The position numbers and the translations under genes were made by a program. The notes beneath the pieces were generated by a model. The model searched no databases and was not told where the DNA came from. It saw only the letters and a program-made list of their open reading frames with translations. A stretch of DNA of 64,000 nucleotides from assembly GCA_016868295.1 (NCBI GenBank), contig VGHJ01000001.1:112407-176406 (forward strand), written 5' to 3'. The DNA is from Betaproteobacteria bacterium. GTDB taxonomy: Bacteria > Pseudomonadota > Gammaproteobacteria > Burkholderiales > Rhodocyclaceae. This document shows, one piece after another, positions 36,113-48,766 of this stretch; positions within the stretch are counted from its first letter, which is position 1; each line of letters opens with the position of its first letter.

Positions 36113-37213
36113 GTGCCCAGCGAAGGTGAACTCGCCGCCTGGTTGCGCCTGACGCTGTCGCCGGGCGTCGGCGGCGAAACGCAGCGCGCCCTGCTCTCGG
36201 CCTTCGGGCTCCCGCAACATATCTTTGCCGCCGGCGCGTCTGCCCTGGCGCGCGCGATTCCGGCACGTCAGGTCGAGAGACTGCTCGATTTCGACGCCAC
36301 GGCGGCGATCGACGCGGCATTGTCCTGGCAGGAAACGCCCGGAAACCATATCCTCACCCTGGCCGATGCAAGCTACCCGCGGCGTCTGCTCGATACGCCG
36401 GATCCGCCAACCGTCCTCTATGCAAAAGGGCGCATCGAACTGCTTGGCCGGCCGGCCTTGTCGATCGTCGGCTCGCGCAACGCCACGCCACAGGGTGAGG
36501 CCAATGCCGAATCCTTCGCGGCCGCACTCGCGGAAACGGGACTGACCATCATCAGCGGTCTTGCGCTCGGCATCGACGCCGCCGCGCATCGCGGCGGGCT
36601 GCGCGGCAAGGGATCGACGATAGCGGTCATCGGCACCGGCATCGACCGCGTCTACCCCGCCCGCAATCAGGCGCTCGCTCGCGCAATCGCGGAAACCGGC
36701 GTCATGGTCAGCGAGTTCCCGATCGGTACGCCGGCGCTCAAGGAGAATTTTCCGCGCCGCAACCGCATCATTTCCGGCCTGGGTCTCGGCTGCCTGGTGG
36801 TCGAGGCAGCGGAGCGCAGCGGCTCCCTTATCACGGCCCGCCTCGCCGGCGAGCAGGGGCGCGACGTCTTCGCCATTCCGGGATCGATCCACTCGCCGCT
36901 CTCCAAGGGTTGCCACAGGCTGATCAAGCAGGGCGCCAAGCTCGTCGACGACGTCCGCGACATACTTGCCGAGCTGGGCATCGACACCGAAGCCGCACCT
37001 GCATCCGTGCGAAATTCTGCTGACTCTCCTGCCGATGTTGCGGTCGCCGGCCTGCTGGACTGCATGGGCTATGACCCCTGCGATCTGGACACGCTGTCCC
37101 TGCGATCCGGCTTGACGGCGGAAAGGCTATACGCCATTCTGTTGCAAATGGAGCTGGACGGCAGGATTGCCAGCCTGCCGGGGGGGCGTTTCCAGCGTAT
37201 CGGCACAACATGA
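36113..37213 (+). CDS. dprA: DNA-processing protein DprA
   Basis: Loads RecA on incoming single-stranded DNA during natural transformation. The 366-residue protein has an N-terminal helical region, the Rossmann fold with SIVGSRNATPQGEANAESFA, GLALGIDAAAHRGGL, STIAVIGTGIDRVYPARNQ, FPRRNRIISGLGLGCLVVEA and SGSLITARLAGEQGRDVFA, and a C-terminal winged-helix-like domain (from about 300). The GTG at 36113 directly follows the LysM stop. It shows potential for competence but does not prove it. Confidence 0.95.
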   Translation: MPSEGELAAWLRLTLSPGVGGETQRALLSAFGLPQHIFAAGASALARAIPARQVERLLDFDATAAIDAALSWQETPGNHILTLADASYPRRLLDTPDPPTVLYAKGRIELLGRPALSIVGSRNATPQGEANAESFAAALAETGLTIISGLALGIDAAAHRGGLRGKGSTIAVIGTGIDRVYPARNQALARAIAETGVMVSEFPIGTPALKENFPRRNRIISGLGLGCLVVEAAERSGSLITARLAGEQGRDVFAIPGSIHSPLSKGCHRLIKQGAKLVDDVRDILAELGIDTEAAPASVRNSADSPADVAVAGLLDCMGYDPCDLDTLSLRSGLTAERLYAILLQMELDGRIASLPGGRFQRIGTT

Positions 37214-37234
37214 ACTAACGACAACAGCGCCGAC

Positions 37235-37693
37235 ATGTTCGACATACTCGTCTATCTCTTCGAACATTATTTTCAAGCCGATACCTGCCCAGAACCCGAA
37301 CAACTTGCCCTGAAGCTTTCCGCCGCCGGCTTCGAGGACGAGGATATCAACGAAGCTCTTCAATGGCTGGATGGGCTCCAGGCGACCGACGGCGCGCTCC
37401 AGCCCATGACGGCGCCGCGCTGCAATTCCGTCCGCTGCTATGCCGTGGAGGAAGCCAGCAAGCTCGATCCCGAATGCCTGGGTTTTCTTGTCTTCCTCGA
37501 AAGCGCCGGCGTACTCGATCCGCTCATGCGAGAACTGATTCTGGAAAGAGCCATGGCGCTCGCCGACCACTCCGTTTCGCTTGCAAGACTGAAAATCATC
37601 GTATTGATGGTGCTGTGGAGCCGCCACCAGTCCATGGATACCCTGATCCTTGAGGAGCTGCTTTCGGGCAACGAGGCGCGACATCTCCACTGA
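37235..37693 (+). CDS. smg: Smg family protein (DUF494)
   Basis: A 152-residue acidic protein starting MFDILVYLFEHYFQADTCPE, the usual Smg N-terminus. It contains LSAAGFEDEDINEALQWLDGL and FLVFLESAGVLDPLMRELIL. Function is unknown; the gene is conserved between dprA and a topoisomerase in proteobacteria, as here. 21 bases after dprA. Confidence 0.93.
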   Translation: MFDILVYLFEHYFQADTCPEPEQLALKLSAAGFEDEDINEALQWLDGLQATDGALQPMTAPRCNSVRCYAVEEASKLDPECLGFLVFLESAGVLDPLMRELILERAMALADHSVSLARLKIIVLMVLWSRHQSMDTLILEELLSGNEARHLH

Positions 37694-37759
37694 GCCTGCA
37701 ACGGTCCGGCTTGCCAGCCTCCCGCGCAGTCCTTATCATCCCGCCCTTTCCAGGAATTG

Positions 37760-40339
37760 ATGGCAGCGTACAACGCAGCGCCGGCCAGCATGAGCAAACA
37801 ACTGATCATCGCCGAAAAACCTTCCGTCGCCCAGGACATCGCCCGGGCGCTGGGCGGCTTCACCAAGAAAGGCGAGTACTTCGAGAGCGACGACTATGTG
37901 CTGTCATCGGCCATCGGCCATCTGCTCGAGCTGGCCGTGCCGGAGGAGTACGAGGTCAAACGCGGCAAGTGGTCCTTCGCCCATCTGCCGGTGATCCCGC
38001 CGCACTTCACGCTCAACCCGATCGAAAGAACCGAAGATCGCCTCAAGCTGCTGACGCGCCTGATGAAACGCAAGGATGTCGGCGGCCTGATCAACGCCTG
38101 TGACGCGGGACGCGAGGGCGAGTTGATCTTCCGTTATGTGGCGCAGCATGCCAAGACCGACAAGCCGGTGCGCCGCCTCTGGCTGCAATCGATGACTCAG
38201 GCCGCAATCCGGGAAGGTTTTGCCCACTTGCGCACCGACAAGGAGATGCGTGCGCTGGCCGATGCCGCACGCTGCCGCTCCGAGGCGGACTGGCTGATCG
38301 GCATAAACGGCACGCGCGCCATGACGGCCTTCAATTCGCAGGAGGGCGGCTTCCACAAGACACCCGTCGGTCGCGTGCAAACGCCGACATTGGCCATCCT
38401 GGTCGAGCGCGAGGAGCGCATCCGCGCCTTCCGCCCGCGCGACTACTGGGAGGTGGAGGCGGAATTTGCCGCCGTCGCCGGAACCTACCGGGGCCGCTGG
38501 TTCGACGAGAAATTCTCCAGGTCGGACGACGAGTACGCCAAGCCCGAGCGTTTGTGGGACGTCAAGAAAGCCGAGGCCCTGCGCAAGAAATGCCTCGGCA
38601 AGCACGGCACGGTGGAAGAGGAAAGCAAACCGACCACGCAGCTTTCGCCGCTGCTCTACGATCTGACGTCGCTGCAGCGCGAAGCCAACGGCCGCTTCGG
38701 CTTTTCCGCCAAGACAACGCTTGCCCTGGCGCAGGCCCTGTACGAGAAGCACAAGGCGCTCACCTATCCGCGTACGGATTCGCGCTACCTGCCGGAGGAT
38801 TACATCGGCACGGTCAAGGACACCCTGAAAAACTTTTCCGGCACGGCCTATGCGGGCTTCGCCGGCCAGATCCTCAAGGGTGGCTGGGCCCATCCGAACA
38901 AGCGCATTTTCAACAATGCAAAGGTCTCCGACCATTTCGCCATCATTCCGACCGGCAGCGTGCCGAAGCATCTCTCCGAGGCCGAGCAGAAGCTCTACGA
39001 TCTGGTAACGAAGCGCTTTCTCGCCATCTTCTTTCCCGCGGCCGAGTACAACGTCACCACGCGCATCACCCGGGTAGAGGGCGAGGCCTTCAAATCGGAA
39101 GGCAAGGTGCTCGTATCGGCCGGCTGGCTGGCGGTTTACGGCAAGGAGGCGCAGGGAGACGACGAAAACCCGCAGCTCGTGCCTGTCAAAGCGAAAGAGC
39201 GCGTCTGGGCCAACGATGTCGAGGTGAAGGCGCAGCAAACCAAGCCTCCGGCGCGCTTCACGGAAGCCACGCTGCTCACCGCAATGGAAGGCGCCGGCAA
39301 GCTCGTGGAAGAGGAAGAACTGCGCGAAGCCATGTCGGCACGCGGACTGGGCACCCCGGCCACCCGCGCCGCCACCATCGAAGGCTTGATCCTGGAGGAA
39401 TATGTACACCGCAACGGCCGCGAGTTGCAACCGACGGCCAAGGCCTTCTCGCTGATGGTTGCCCTGTCCACGCTGGGCATCGACGAGCTGCATTCGCCGG
39501 AGCTAACCGGGCACTGGGAATACAAGCTGAAGCAGATGGAGACCGGCGAGCTCGATCGCCATGAATTCATGGACCATATCGTAGAGCAGACGCGCCTCAT
39601 GGTGGATCGCATCAAGCACGGCGAGATTCCCGAGGAGGTCTTCAGCACGCTGACCGCTGCGTGCCCAAAATGCAGCGGCGTAATCCAGGAAAACTACAAG
39701 AAATTCCAATGCAAGAAATGCGACTACTCCCTTTGGAAAGTCGTTGCCGGCCGGCAGTACGAGCCCGAGGAGGTCGATGAGCTTCTGACCCGGGGCGTGG
39801 TCGGTCCGCTGCAGGGATTCCGCAGCAAGATGGGGCGTCCGTTCGCCGCGATGATCCGGCTGAATGCCGACAAGCTGCCCGAATTCGATTTCGGCCAAGG
39901 CAGCCAGGGGGAGGGCGAGTCCGAAACGGTCGATTTCAGCGGGCAGGAATCGCTCGGTACATGTCCCAAATGCGGCGCCAGGATATTCGAGCATGGCATG
40001 GCCTATGTCTGCGAAAAGGCTGTCGGCCCCGCCAAGGCCTGCGATTTTCGTTCGGGCAAGATCATTCTCCAGCTGCCCATCGAACGTGGACAGATGAGCA
40101 AGCTGCTCGCCAACGGACGCACCGACCTGCTCAAAGGCTTCGTTTCAAACAAGACGAAGCGCAAGTTTTCCGCCTATCTGGTCAGAGGCGGCGACGGCAA
40201 GGTCGGCTTCGAGTTCGAGCCGCGCGCGCCCAGGGCCGGCACGAAGAAGGCTTCCGAGAAAAAAGCGGAGGCACCCGCCGCCAAGGTCAAGCAGGCCGTC
40301 AAAAAGGCACCCGGCAAGAAGAAAACCGCCCGCAAGTAA
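37760..40339 (+). CDS. topB: DNA topoisomerase III (type IA)
   Basis: Type IA topoisomerase (859 residues from ATG 37760) that passes single strands during recombination and fork resolution. Toprim start QLIIAEKPSVAQDIARALGG, acidic DAGREGELIFRY, and the active Tyr in ALTYPRTDSRYLPEDY. The C-terminus adds two four-Cys modules (CPKCSGVIQ with QCKKCDYSLW; CPKCGARIF with CEKAVGPAKAC) and a Lys-rich tail. It is longer than E. coli TopB (653). An ATG at 37790 starts the conserved region, but AGGA 6 bases before 37760 favours the longer start. Convergent with the MBL gene, 9 bases apart. Confidence 0.92.
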   Translation: MAAYNAAPASMSKQLIIAEKPSVAQDIARALGGFTKKGEYFESDDYVLSSAIGHLLELAVPEEYEVKRGKWSFAHLPVIPPHFTLNPIERTEDRLKLLTRLMKRKDVGGLINACDAGREGELIFRYVAQHAKTDKPVRRLWLQSMTQAAIREGFAHLRTDKEMRALADAARCRSEADWLIGINGTRAMTAFNSQEGGFHKTPVGRVQTPTLAILVEREERIRAFRPRDYWEVEAEFAAVAGTYRGRWFDEKFSRSDDEYAKPERLWDVKKAEALRKKCLGKHGTVEEESKPTTQLSPLLYDLTSLQREANGRFGFSAKTTLALAQALYEKHKALTYPRTDSRYLPEDYIGTVKDTLKNFSGTAYAGFAGQILKGGWAHPNKRIFNNAKVSDHFAIIPTGSVPKHLSEAEQKLYDLVTKRFLAIFFPAAEYNVTTRITRVEGEAFKSEGKVLVSAGWLAVYGKEAQGDDENPQLVPVKAKERVWANDVEVKAQQTKPPARFTEATLLTAMEGAGKLVEEEELREAMSARGLGTPATRAATIEGLILEEYVHRNGRELQPTAKAFSLMVALSTLGIDELHSPELTGHWEYKLKQMETGELDRHEFMDHIVEQTRLMVDRIKHGEIPEEVFSTLTAACPKCSGVIQENYKKFQCKKCDYSLWKVVAGRQYEPEEVDELLTRGVVGPLQGFRSKMGRPFAAMIRLNADKLPEFDFGQGSQGEGESETVDFSGQESLGTCPKCGARIFEHGMAYVCEKAVGPAKACDFRSGKIILQLPIERGQMSKLLANGRTDLLKGFVSNKTKRKFSAYLVRGGDGKVGFEFEPRAPRAGTKKASEKKAEAPAAKVKQAVKKAPGKKKTARK

Positions 40340-40348
40340 CCCTGCTCG

Positions 40349-40986
40349 TCAGGCGAAATCGCCGACGAAGGGATTGCTTTCCCGCTCGTCTCCGAAAGTC
40401 GACAGCGGACCGTGACCCGGGATGAACGTCACCCCATTGCCTAGCGGCCACAGCTTTTCACGAATCGTGCGGACCAAGGTATCGTAATCGCCGCGCGGAA
40501 AGTCGGTGCGGCCGATGGAACCCTGGAAGAGCACGTCGCCGACCACGGCGATGTTCGATGCGCGATCGAAAAAAACGACATGACCCGGAGTATGACCCGG
40601 AGCATGGATGACCTCCAGCCTCACATTCCCGAACACGACGACATCGCCATCCTCGAGCCAGCGATCCGGCGTGAAAGACTCGGCGCGCGGAAAACCGAAC
40701 ATCTGGCTCTGCTGCGGCAACTGATCTATCCAGAACGCTTCTTCGCGATGCGGCCCTTCGATCGGCACACCCAGCCTACGCTTGAGCTCCGCCGTGCCGC
40801 CGGCGTGATCAATGTGACCATGCGTCAGGAGGATCTTCTCGACCCTGATGCCGAAGCGCCCGGCAGCCGCCTGGATGGTATCGAGGTCGCCACCGGGGTC
40901 GACCACCGCCCCCGCCATGGTTTTCTCGCACCAGAGCAGCGAACAGTTCTGCTGGAAAGGCGTGACGGGAACTATCCGGAACTGCA

Positions 40987-40987
<1 letters not shown>
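40349..40987 (-). CDS. Metallo-beta-lactamase-fold hydrolase (glyoxalase II-like)
   Basis: A 212-residue MBL-fold enzyme. Metal site HxHxDH in LLTHGHIDHAGGTAELK, then His in HAPGHTPGHVVF, Asp in AVVGDVLFQGSIGRTDF and a last His in FIPGHGPLSTFGDE. Length and the PVTPFQQNCSLLWCE start fit the YcbL/glyoxalase II-like group that hydrolyses thioesters such as S-lactoylglutathione; glutathione is made here (gshAB), which fits but does not prove it. Its ATG overlaps the gyrB stop by one base, so it is the last gene of the dnaA-dnaN-gyrB unit. Confidence 0.88.
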
Positions 40988-44539
<3,552 letters not shown>

Positions 44540-44579
44540 ATATAAATCTCCAACTAGTTATTAGTACACCGGCTGAACT

Positions 44580-44588
44580 TGTGAATAA
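44580..44588 (-). promoter_or_regulatory. DnaA box (TTATTCACA)
   Basis: TGTGAATAA on the plus strand, TTATTCACA on the reverse; fits the TTATNCACA consensus. About 40 bases upstream of the dnaN start, so DnaA binding could also affect dnaN. Confidence 0.65.
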
Positions 44589-44680
44589 ATATGTAAAAAT
44601 TAGTATTATCAATAAGTTGATTTGTTAATTCCTGCTTGGGTAAATGCCGAGGATAGTTGTTGGAAAATTGTTGATTGAAT

Positions 44681-44689
44681 TTATCCACA
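44681..44689 (+). promoter_or_regulatory. DnaA box (TTATCCACA)
   Basis: Perfect high-affinity DnaA box, first of a tandem pair 24 bases apart start to start. Confidence 0.85.
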
Positions 44690-44704
44690 GGCATTTTTTT
44701 GGTC

Positions 44705-44713
44705 TTATCCACA
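44705..44713 (+). promoter_or_regulatory. DnaA box (TTATCCACA)
   Basis: Second perfect DnaA box of the tandem pair, 18 bases beyond the dnaA stop codon. Confidence 0.85.
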
Positions 44714-44730
44714 AATCATCTTCGAGTTGT

Positions 44731-46122
44731 TCAACCCTTCAATACCTGGGTCAGTACAAGCAGGTCGTGGTTGATCGTAGCGTCTTTCAAACGAAGATCG
44801 GAGATGGTCCTGCAAGCGTGCAGCACCGTCGTGTGGTCTCGGCCCCCGAAGGCTTCGCCGATGGCTGGCAGGCTGGCAAGGGTCAGTTCCTTGGCCAGCC
44901 ACATGGCGATCTGGCGCGGACGGGCAACGATGCGAGTGCGCTTTTTCGAATGCATGTCCGAGATTTTGATCTTGTAGTACTCGGCGACCGTCTTCTGGAT
45001 GGATTCGAAAGTGATCTGGCGATTGTGGGCGCCGAGCAGATCCTTGAGTGCTTCCTTGGCAACCTCCAGGGTAATATCGCGTCCATGAAACCGGGCGAAG
45101 GCAAGCACTTTTTTCAGTGCTCCCTCCAGCTCACGTACATTGGAGCGCAAATGTCGGGCGATGAGGAAGGCGACATCGTCGCCGACCGAAATTCTTTCAG
45201 CCTCTGCCTTCTTTTTCAGGATGGCAACGCGCATCTCAAGTTCAGGGGGCTCGATGGCGACGGTCAATCCCCAATCGAATCTTGAAATCAGCCGATCTTC
45301 CAGGCCGGTAATGTCCTTGGGATACGTGTCGCAGGTAATGACGATCTGTTTTTTTGCCTCGATCAGCGCGTTGAATGCGTAGAAGAATTCTTCCTGAGTT
45401 CGATTCTTGTTGTTGAAGAATTGGATGTCGTCTATCAGCAGCAGATCGAGGGATCGATAGTAGCGCTTGAAAACATCGAATGATTTCTGCTGGTAGGCAC
45501 GCACGACGTCGGCATAGTAATCCTCGGCGTGAACGTAGCGGATGACCTTTTCCGGATTCTGCCGGTAAACCTCGTTGCCTATTGCATGGATCAGGTGCGT
45601 CTTGCCGAGGCCAACGCCACCGTAAACAAAGAGGGGGTTGTAGGACGTGCCAGGATTCAATGCAACCTGGTTCGCGGCTGCGCGGGCCAGATCATTGGCG
45701 CGTCCGGTAACCAGGGTGTCGAACGTGAATGTCGCATTAAGCCTGGTCTTTTCATATGTTGAATCATGGCCGGTCGATGTGGCCGGCGGAGCGGTGACGA
45801 CGGTGGGAAGCGCAGCGGCTCCCCGGACAGGTGTAGCCGGAACCTGTGCCGTGTAGCTTTGGTTTTCCGCTTCGGTTGTGTCCGAGAGATTGATGGTGAC
45901 CTGCACCGGTTCGGTGAAAAACTGTTTGGCCAGATCCTCGAAACGTCGCAGGTAACGCTCGCGTACCCATTGCAGGACAAAGCGGTTTGGCGCGACCAGC
46001 CTGACATCGCGATTGGCAGCATCGCTACCCTCGAGACGAAGTGTCTTGATCCAGGTGTTGAATTGTTGGGGCGGCAGTTCCTGCTCGAGTTTTTGCAGGC
46101 AGGATGACCAAAAAGCATTCAT
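44731..46122 (-). CDS. dnaA: Chromosomal replication initiator protein DnaA
   Basis: AAA+ initiator (463 residues) that melts oriC. Domain I start [20 protein letters not shown] at 46122; Walker [17 protein letters not shown] (about 165-180), Walker [15 protein letters not shown], arginine-finger region [14 protein letters not shown], and the domain IV signature [14 protein letters not shown] followed by [13 protein letters not shown]. The frame is open upstream of 46122 but the family start is here. Translated away from the rpmH-side origin region. Confidence 0.98.
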   Translation of the reverse strand: MNAFWSSCLQKLEQELPPQQFNTWIKTLRLEGSDAANRDVRLVAPNRFVLQWVRERYLRRFEDLAKQFFTEPVQVTINLSDTTEAENQSYTAQVPATPVRGAAALPTVVTAPPATSTGHDSTYEKTRLNATFTFDTLVTGRANDLARAAANQVALNPGTSYNPLFVYGGVGLGKTHLIHAIGNEVYRQNPEKVIRYVHAEDYYADVVRAYQQKSFDVFKRYYRSLDLLLIDDIQFFNNKNRTQEEFFYAFNALIEAKKQIVITCDTYPKDITGLEDRLISRFDWGLTVAIEPPELEMRVAILKKKAEAERISVGDDVAFLIARHLRSNVRELEGALKKVLAFARFHGRDITLEVAKEALKDLLGAHNRQITFESIQKTVAEYYKIKISDMHSKKRTRIVARPRQIAMWLAKELTLASLPAIGEAFGGRDHTTVLHACRTISDLRLKDATINHDLLVLTQVLKG

Positions 46123-46200
46123 TCTTGGAAGTGCCCGGATTTCCCGGAACCCGTAACCGGTCAACGGAATTAACAAATGTTTAACTTATTGTTTTAACGT

Positions 46201-46218
46201 TTATTATTGTTATTATTG
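46201..46218. repeat. Tandem AT-rich 9-mer, candidate DNA-unwinding element
   Basis: TTATTATTG repeated twice head to tail in a block of about 50 bases that is almost all A and T. Resembles the AT-rich repeats that open first at bacterial origins. Confidence 0.5.
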
Positions 46219-46281
46219 CCGTCCAAGCCAGGAACTGCTGCGAATTTCAGAGAGGCGAATTCTAGCGCCATTTATGAGGAG

Positions 46282-46290
46282 TTATCCACA
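46282..46290 (+). promoter_or_regulatory. DnaA box (TTATCCACA)
   Basis: Perfect DnaA box 64 bases from the tandem AT-rich 9-mers and 20 bases upstream of the rpmH -35 box; it could serve initiation and also modulate rpmH. Confidence 0.85.
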
Positions 46291-46310
46291 GGCCGAAAAA
46301 AATAATGATC

Positions 46311-46339
46311 TTGACAAATCAATGGCCAAAATATCTAAT
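46311..46339 (+). promoter_or_regulatory. Sigma-70-type promoter for rpmH operon
   Basis: TTGACA (46311-46316), a 17-base spacer and TCTAAT (46334-46339). Perfect -35 with a good -10, 33 bases upstream of the rpmH ATG. Confidence 0.7.
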
Positions 46340-46372
46340 CCTCCGTTTCACTTAATTGCATAGACGGCAGTC

Positions 46373-46507
46373 ATGAAACGCACTTACCAACCTTCCGTAG
46401 TCCGGCGCAAACGCACCCATGGTTTTCTAGTCCGCATGCGTACGCGTGGCGGTCGTGCCGTCATTCGCGCGCGCAGGGCAAAAGGTCGCGCGCGCCTCAG
46501 CGTTTGA
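46373..46507 (+). CDS. rpmH: 50S ribosomal protein L34
   Basis: A 44-residue basic ribosomal protein, [20 protein letters not shown] onward, ending RARLSV. Standard length and neighbourhood (dnaA on one side, rnpA on the other). The stop is one base before the rnpA GTG, so expression of the two is linked. Confidence 0.98.
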   Translation: MKRTYQPSVVRRKRTHGFLVRMRTRGGRAVIRARRAKGRARLSV

Positions 46508-46508
46508 A

Positions 46509-46865
46509 GTGAGCCTGGCGGACGTCGGCAAAGGCTTCCGCGCTAGGCATCGATTACGCAAAACGGATGAGTTCTCATCCGTTTTTGCTTTTCGACGCTC
46601 GCTTCGCGGAAAAAATTTCGATTTGCTTTATCGTCCGAATGCGGCGGGTACGGCCAGGCTTGGCGTGGCGGTCCAAAAAAAAATCATTCGCACGGCCGTG
46701 GATCGCAATCAGGTCAAACGCATTGTGCGAGAATCCTTCCGCCTGATGCGAGACAAGTTGCCGCAATACGATGTGGTTGTGCGAGTCTTGCCCGGACTGG
46801 ACGTACGGAATCGCGGCGCCTTACGAGAAGAAATGGATGCCTTATTTGCTCGCCTGGCCAAATGA
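46509..46865 (+). CDS. rnpA: Ribonuclease P protein component
   Basis: Protein subunit of RNase P (118 residues) that assists the RNA in cutting tRNA 5' leaders. [20 protein letters not shown] opens the fold and the RNR motif is in [22 protein letters not shown] 46509, one base after the rpmH stop, gives the usual length; the frame is open upstream through rpmH. Two odd features lie in the coding DNA: a strong terminator-like hairpin at 46561-46587 and a run of nine A at 46675-46683. The stop overlaps yidD. Confidence 0.94.
   Translation: MSLADVGKGFRARHRLRKTDEFSSVFAFRRSLRGKNFDLLYRPNAAGTARLGVAVQKKIIRTAVDRNQVKRIVRESFRLMRDKLPQYDVVVRVLPGLDVRNRGALREEMDALFARLAK
46561..46587 (+). terminator. Terminator-like hairpin inside rnpA
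   Basis: AAAACGGATGA (46561-46571) pairs perfectly with TCATCCGTTTT (46576-46586) around GTTC and ends in five T (46583-46587). It lies 54 bases after the rpmH stop, within codons 18-27 of rnpA. If active it would cut most transcripts after rpmH and keep RnpA low relative to L34. Confidence 0.7.
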
Positions 46866-47071
46866 ATAAGCTGCTCATATTCGCTGTGCGCGTCTACAGG
46901 CTGGCCTTGAGCCCTTTGCTTGGGAGAAATTGCCGGTTCCATCCCAGCTGTTCCGAGTATGCAATCGAGGCATTGGAAAAGCATGGTGGATTGAGAGGAT
47001 CCTGGCTGGCCGCTAGGCGGCTGTCACGTTGTCATCCTTGGCACCCGGGCGGTTACGACCCCGTTCCCTGA
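46862..47071 (+). CDS. yidD: Membrane protein insertion efficiency factor YidD
   Basis: A 69-residue amphipathic protein that aids YidC/Sec insertion. Three Cys and the [20 protein letters not shown] signature are intact, as is [18 protein letters not shown] at the end. The ATG overlaps the rnpA stop (ATGA). Confidence 0.96.
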   Translation: MNKLLIFAVRVYRLALSPLLGRNCRFHPSCSEYAIEALEKHGGLRGSWLAARRLSRCHPWHPGGYDPVP

Positions 47072-47095
47072 TTTACCGATCGTACGAGCTGATTG

Positions 47096-48766
47096 ATGGA
47101 CAATCAACGCCTTATCCTCCTTCTGGTTTTTCTGTTTTCCCTGTTCATGTTGTGGGACGGTTGGCAAAGGCACAATCAGCCTCAGCCGGCAAAGGACCAA
47201 GCTTCACCACAACAGCAGGCCAATACGGCGGTGCCTTCGAGCATAACGCCGATTCCTACGACCAGCCTGCCGGCGTCATCGGCGATTACCCCTTCTTCTG
47301 TCCCCGTGCCGGCGCACGCGGATGCTGCGCGTACGGGTGCAAAGGCCCTGGTCAAGACCGATGTTTTCTTGGCCGAGGTTACCTCCCAGGGCGGGGATAT
47401 CGTCCGGCTGGAACTTCCGCAGCACAAGGCCACGGAGGATATTTCCAAGCCTTTTGTCCTTATGGAAACGGAAAGGGAGCGGATCTATCAGGCGCAGAGC
47501 GGGTTGATTGGCGAAGGGCTTCCCACGCACAAGACCATGTTCAAGATGGAGCCCGGCACGTACGAGATGAAGCCCGGATCGGACAGGCTCGAATTGAGGC
47601 TCGAGGCGCCCGAGGTAAACGGTCTCAAGGTGACGAAGATCCTCGTCTTCAACCGCGGCAGCTATCAGATCGATGTTGCCTATGAAATCTCCAACCGCGG
47701 ACAGAACCCGCTGACTTCCCATGCCTACTTCCAGCTGACTCGCGATGGAAAGGTTCCGGAAGCCACCATGACGAACATTGCGACATTTACCGGTCCGGCC
47801 ATCTATACGGACGAAGGGAAGTTTCAGAAGGTGGAATTCGTCGATGTCGATAAAAGCAAGGCGAAGTACGTGCAGAAGGCCAACAATGGTTGGCTCGCCA
47901 TGGTGCAGCATTATTTCGTGGCGGGCTGGATTCCGCAGGGCAAGGACGAGCGAGAGTTTTTCATTCGCAAGGTCGGGGACAACCTGTTCTCCGCGGGGAT
48001 CATCCTGCCCGTGGCGGCCGTTGCCCCGGGTCAGACCGCCCGGATCGGCGTTCCCCTCTATGCCGGCCCGCAGGAGCAGGCGAAACTGGAAAAGATTGCG
48101 CCGGGCTTCGATCTGGTCGTGGATTACGGCTGGCTGACCGTCATCGCTTCACCGATCTATTGGTTGCTGGAATTGATCCACCGCCTGGTCGGCAACTGGG
48201 GCTGGTCGATCATCCTGCTGACCGTGCTCATCAAGGCCATTTTCTATCCTCTCTCGGCGGCTAGCTACCGTTCCATGGCCAAGATGAAGGTAGTGACGCC
48301 CAAGCTCATGAAAATCAAGGAGCAATTCGCGGCGGATCGCAACCGAATGAACCAGGAAATGATGGAGCTCTACCGCAAGGAGAAAATCAATCCTCTTGGC
48401 GGTTGCTTGCCTATCCTGGTTCAGATTCCGGTTTTCATTGCGCTTTACTGGGTGCTGCTCGGCAGCGTCGAGATGCGCCACGCTCCCTGGATTTTATGGA
48501 TCAACGACCTCTCTTCAAAAGATCCCTACTATGTGCTGCCGATCATCATGGGCGTATCCATGGTGGTGCAGACCAAGCTGAATCCGACGCCGCCCGATCC
48601 GATTCAGGCCAAGGTGATGATGGCCATGCCCGTCGTCTTCACCTTCATGTTCCTCTGGTTCCCGTCCGGGCTCGTGCTGTACTGGACAATCAACAACATC
48701 CTGTCGATCGCCCAGCAATGGCAGATCACCCGGCAGATTGAGGGTGGCAAAAAGGCCTCGAGCTGA
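47096..48766 (+). CDS. yidC: Membrane protein insertase YidC
   Basis: A 556-residue insertase. One N-terminal helix ([18 protein letters not shown]), a large periplasmic domain (about 30-340) after a Pro/Ser/Thr/Ala-rich linker, then five helices with the conserved [19 protein letters not shown] (hydrophilic groove Arg replaced by context typical of the second helix) and a basic cytoplasmic loop [40 protein letters not shown] and the [12 protein letters not shown] end are typical. ATG 47096 is preferred to TTG 47093. Overlaps mnmE by 23 bases. Confidence 0.97.
   Translation: MDNQRLILLLVFLFSLFMLWDGWQRHNQPQPAKDQASPQQQANTAVPSSITPIPTTSLPASSAITPSSVPVPAHADAARTGAKALVKTDVFLAEVTSQGGDIVRLELPQHKATEDISKPFVLMETERERIYQAQSGLIGEGLPTHKTMFKMEPGTYEMKPGSDRLELRLEAPEVNGLKVTKILVFNRGSYQIDVAYEISNRGQNPLTSHAYFQLTRDGKVPEATMTNIATFTGPAIYTDEGKFQKVEFVDVDKSKAKYVQKANNGWLAMVQHYFVAGWIPQGKDEREFFIRKVGDNLFSAGIILPVAAVAPGQTARIGVPLYAGPQEQAKLEKIAPGFDLVVDYGWLTVIASPIYWLLELIHRLVGNWGWSIILLTVLIKAIFYPLSAASYRSMAKMKVVTPKLMKIKEQFAADRNRMNQEMMELYRKEKINPLGGCLPILVQIPVFIALYWVLLGSVEMRHAPWILWINDLSSKDPYYVLPIIMGVSMVVQTKLNPTPPDPIQAKVMMAMPVVFTFMFLWFPSGLVLYWTINNILSIAQQWQITRQIEGGKKASS

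Larger units (their letters stand above)
44540..44730. other. dnaA-dnaN intergenic region with DnaA boxes (possible oriC part)
   Basis: This 191-base gap is clearly AT-rich against its GC-rich surroundings and has three sequences fitting TTATNCACA. Two perfect TTATCCACA boxes lie 24 bases apart in the same orientation, and a TTATTCACA lies on the reverse strand. In bacteria oriC often lies on one or both sides of dnaA, so this may be all or part of the origin. It also must contain any dnaN promoter. Confidence 0.6.
46123..46372. other. dnaA-rpmH intergenic region, candidate oriC
   Basis: A 250-base divergent gap between dnaA (-) and rpmH (+), the most common origin site in proteobacteria. 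It has an AT-rich block (46169-46218) with a tandem TTATTATTG repeat (46201-46209, 46210-46218) suited to unwinding, a perfect DnaA box at 46282-46290, and the rpmH promoter at 46311-46339. Leading-strand genes diverge from here: dnaA-dnaN-gyrB leftward, rpmH to atpC rightward. Only one perfect box is found, so the dnaA-dnaN gap may contribute. Confidence 0.65.
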
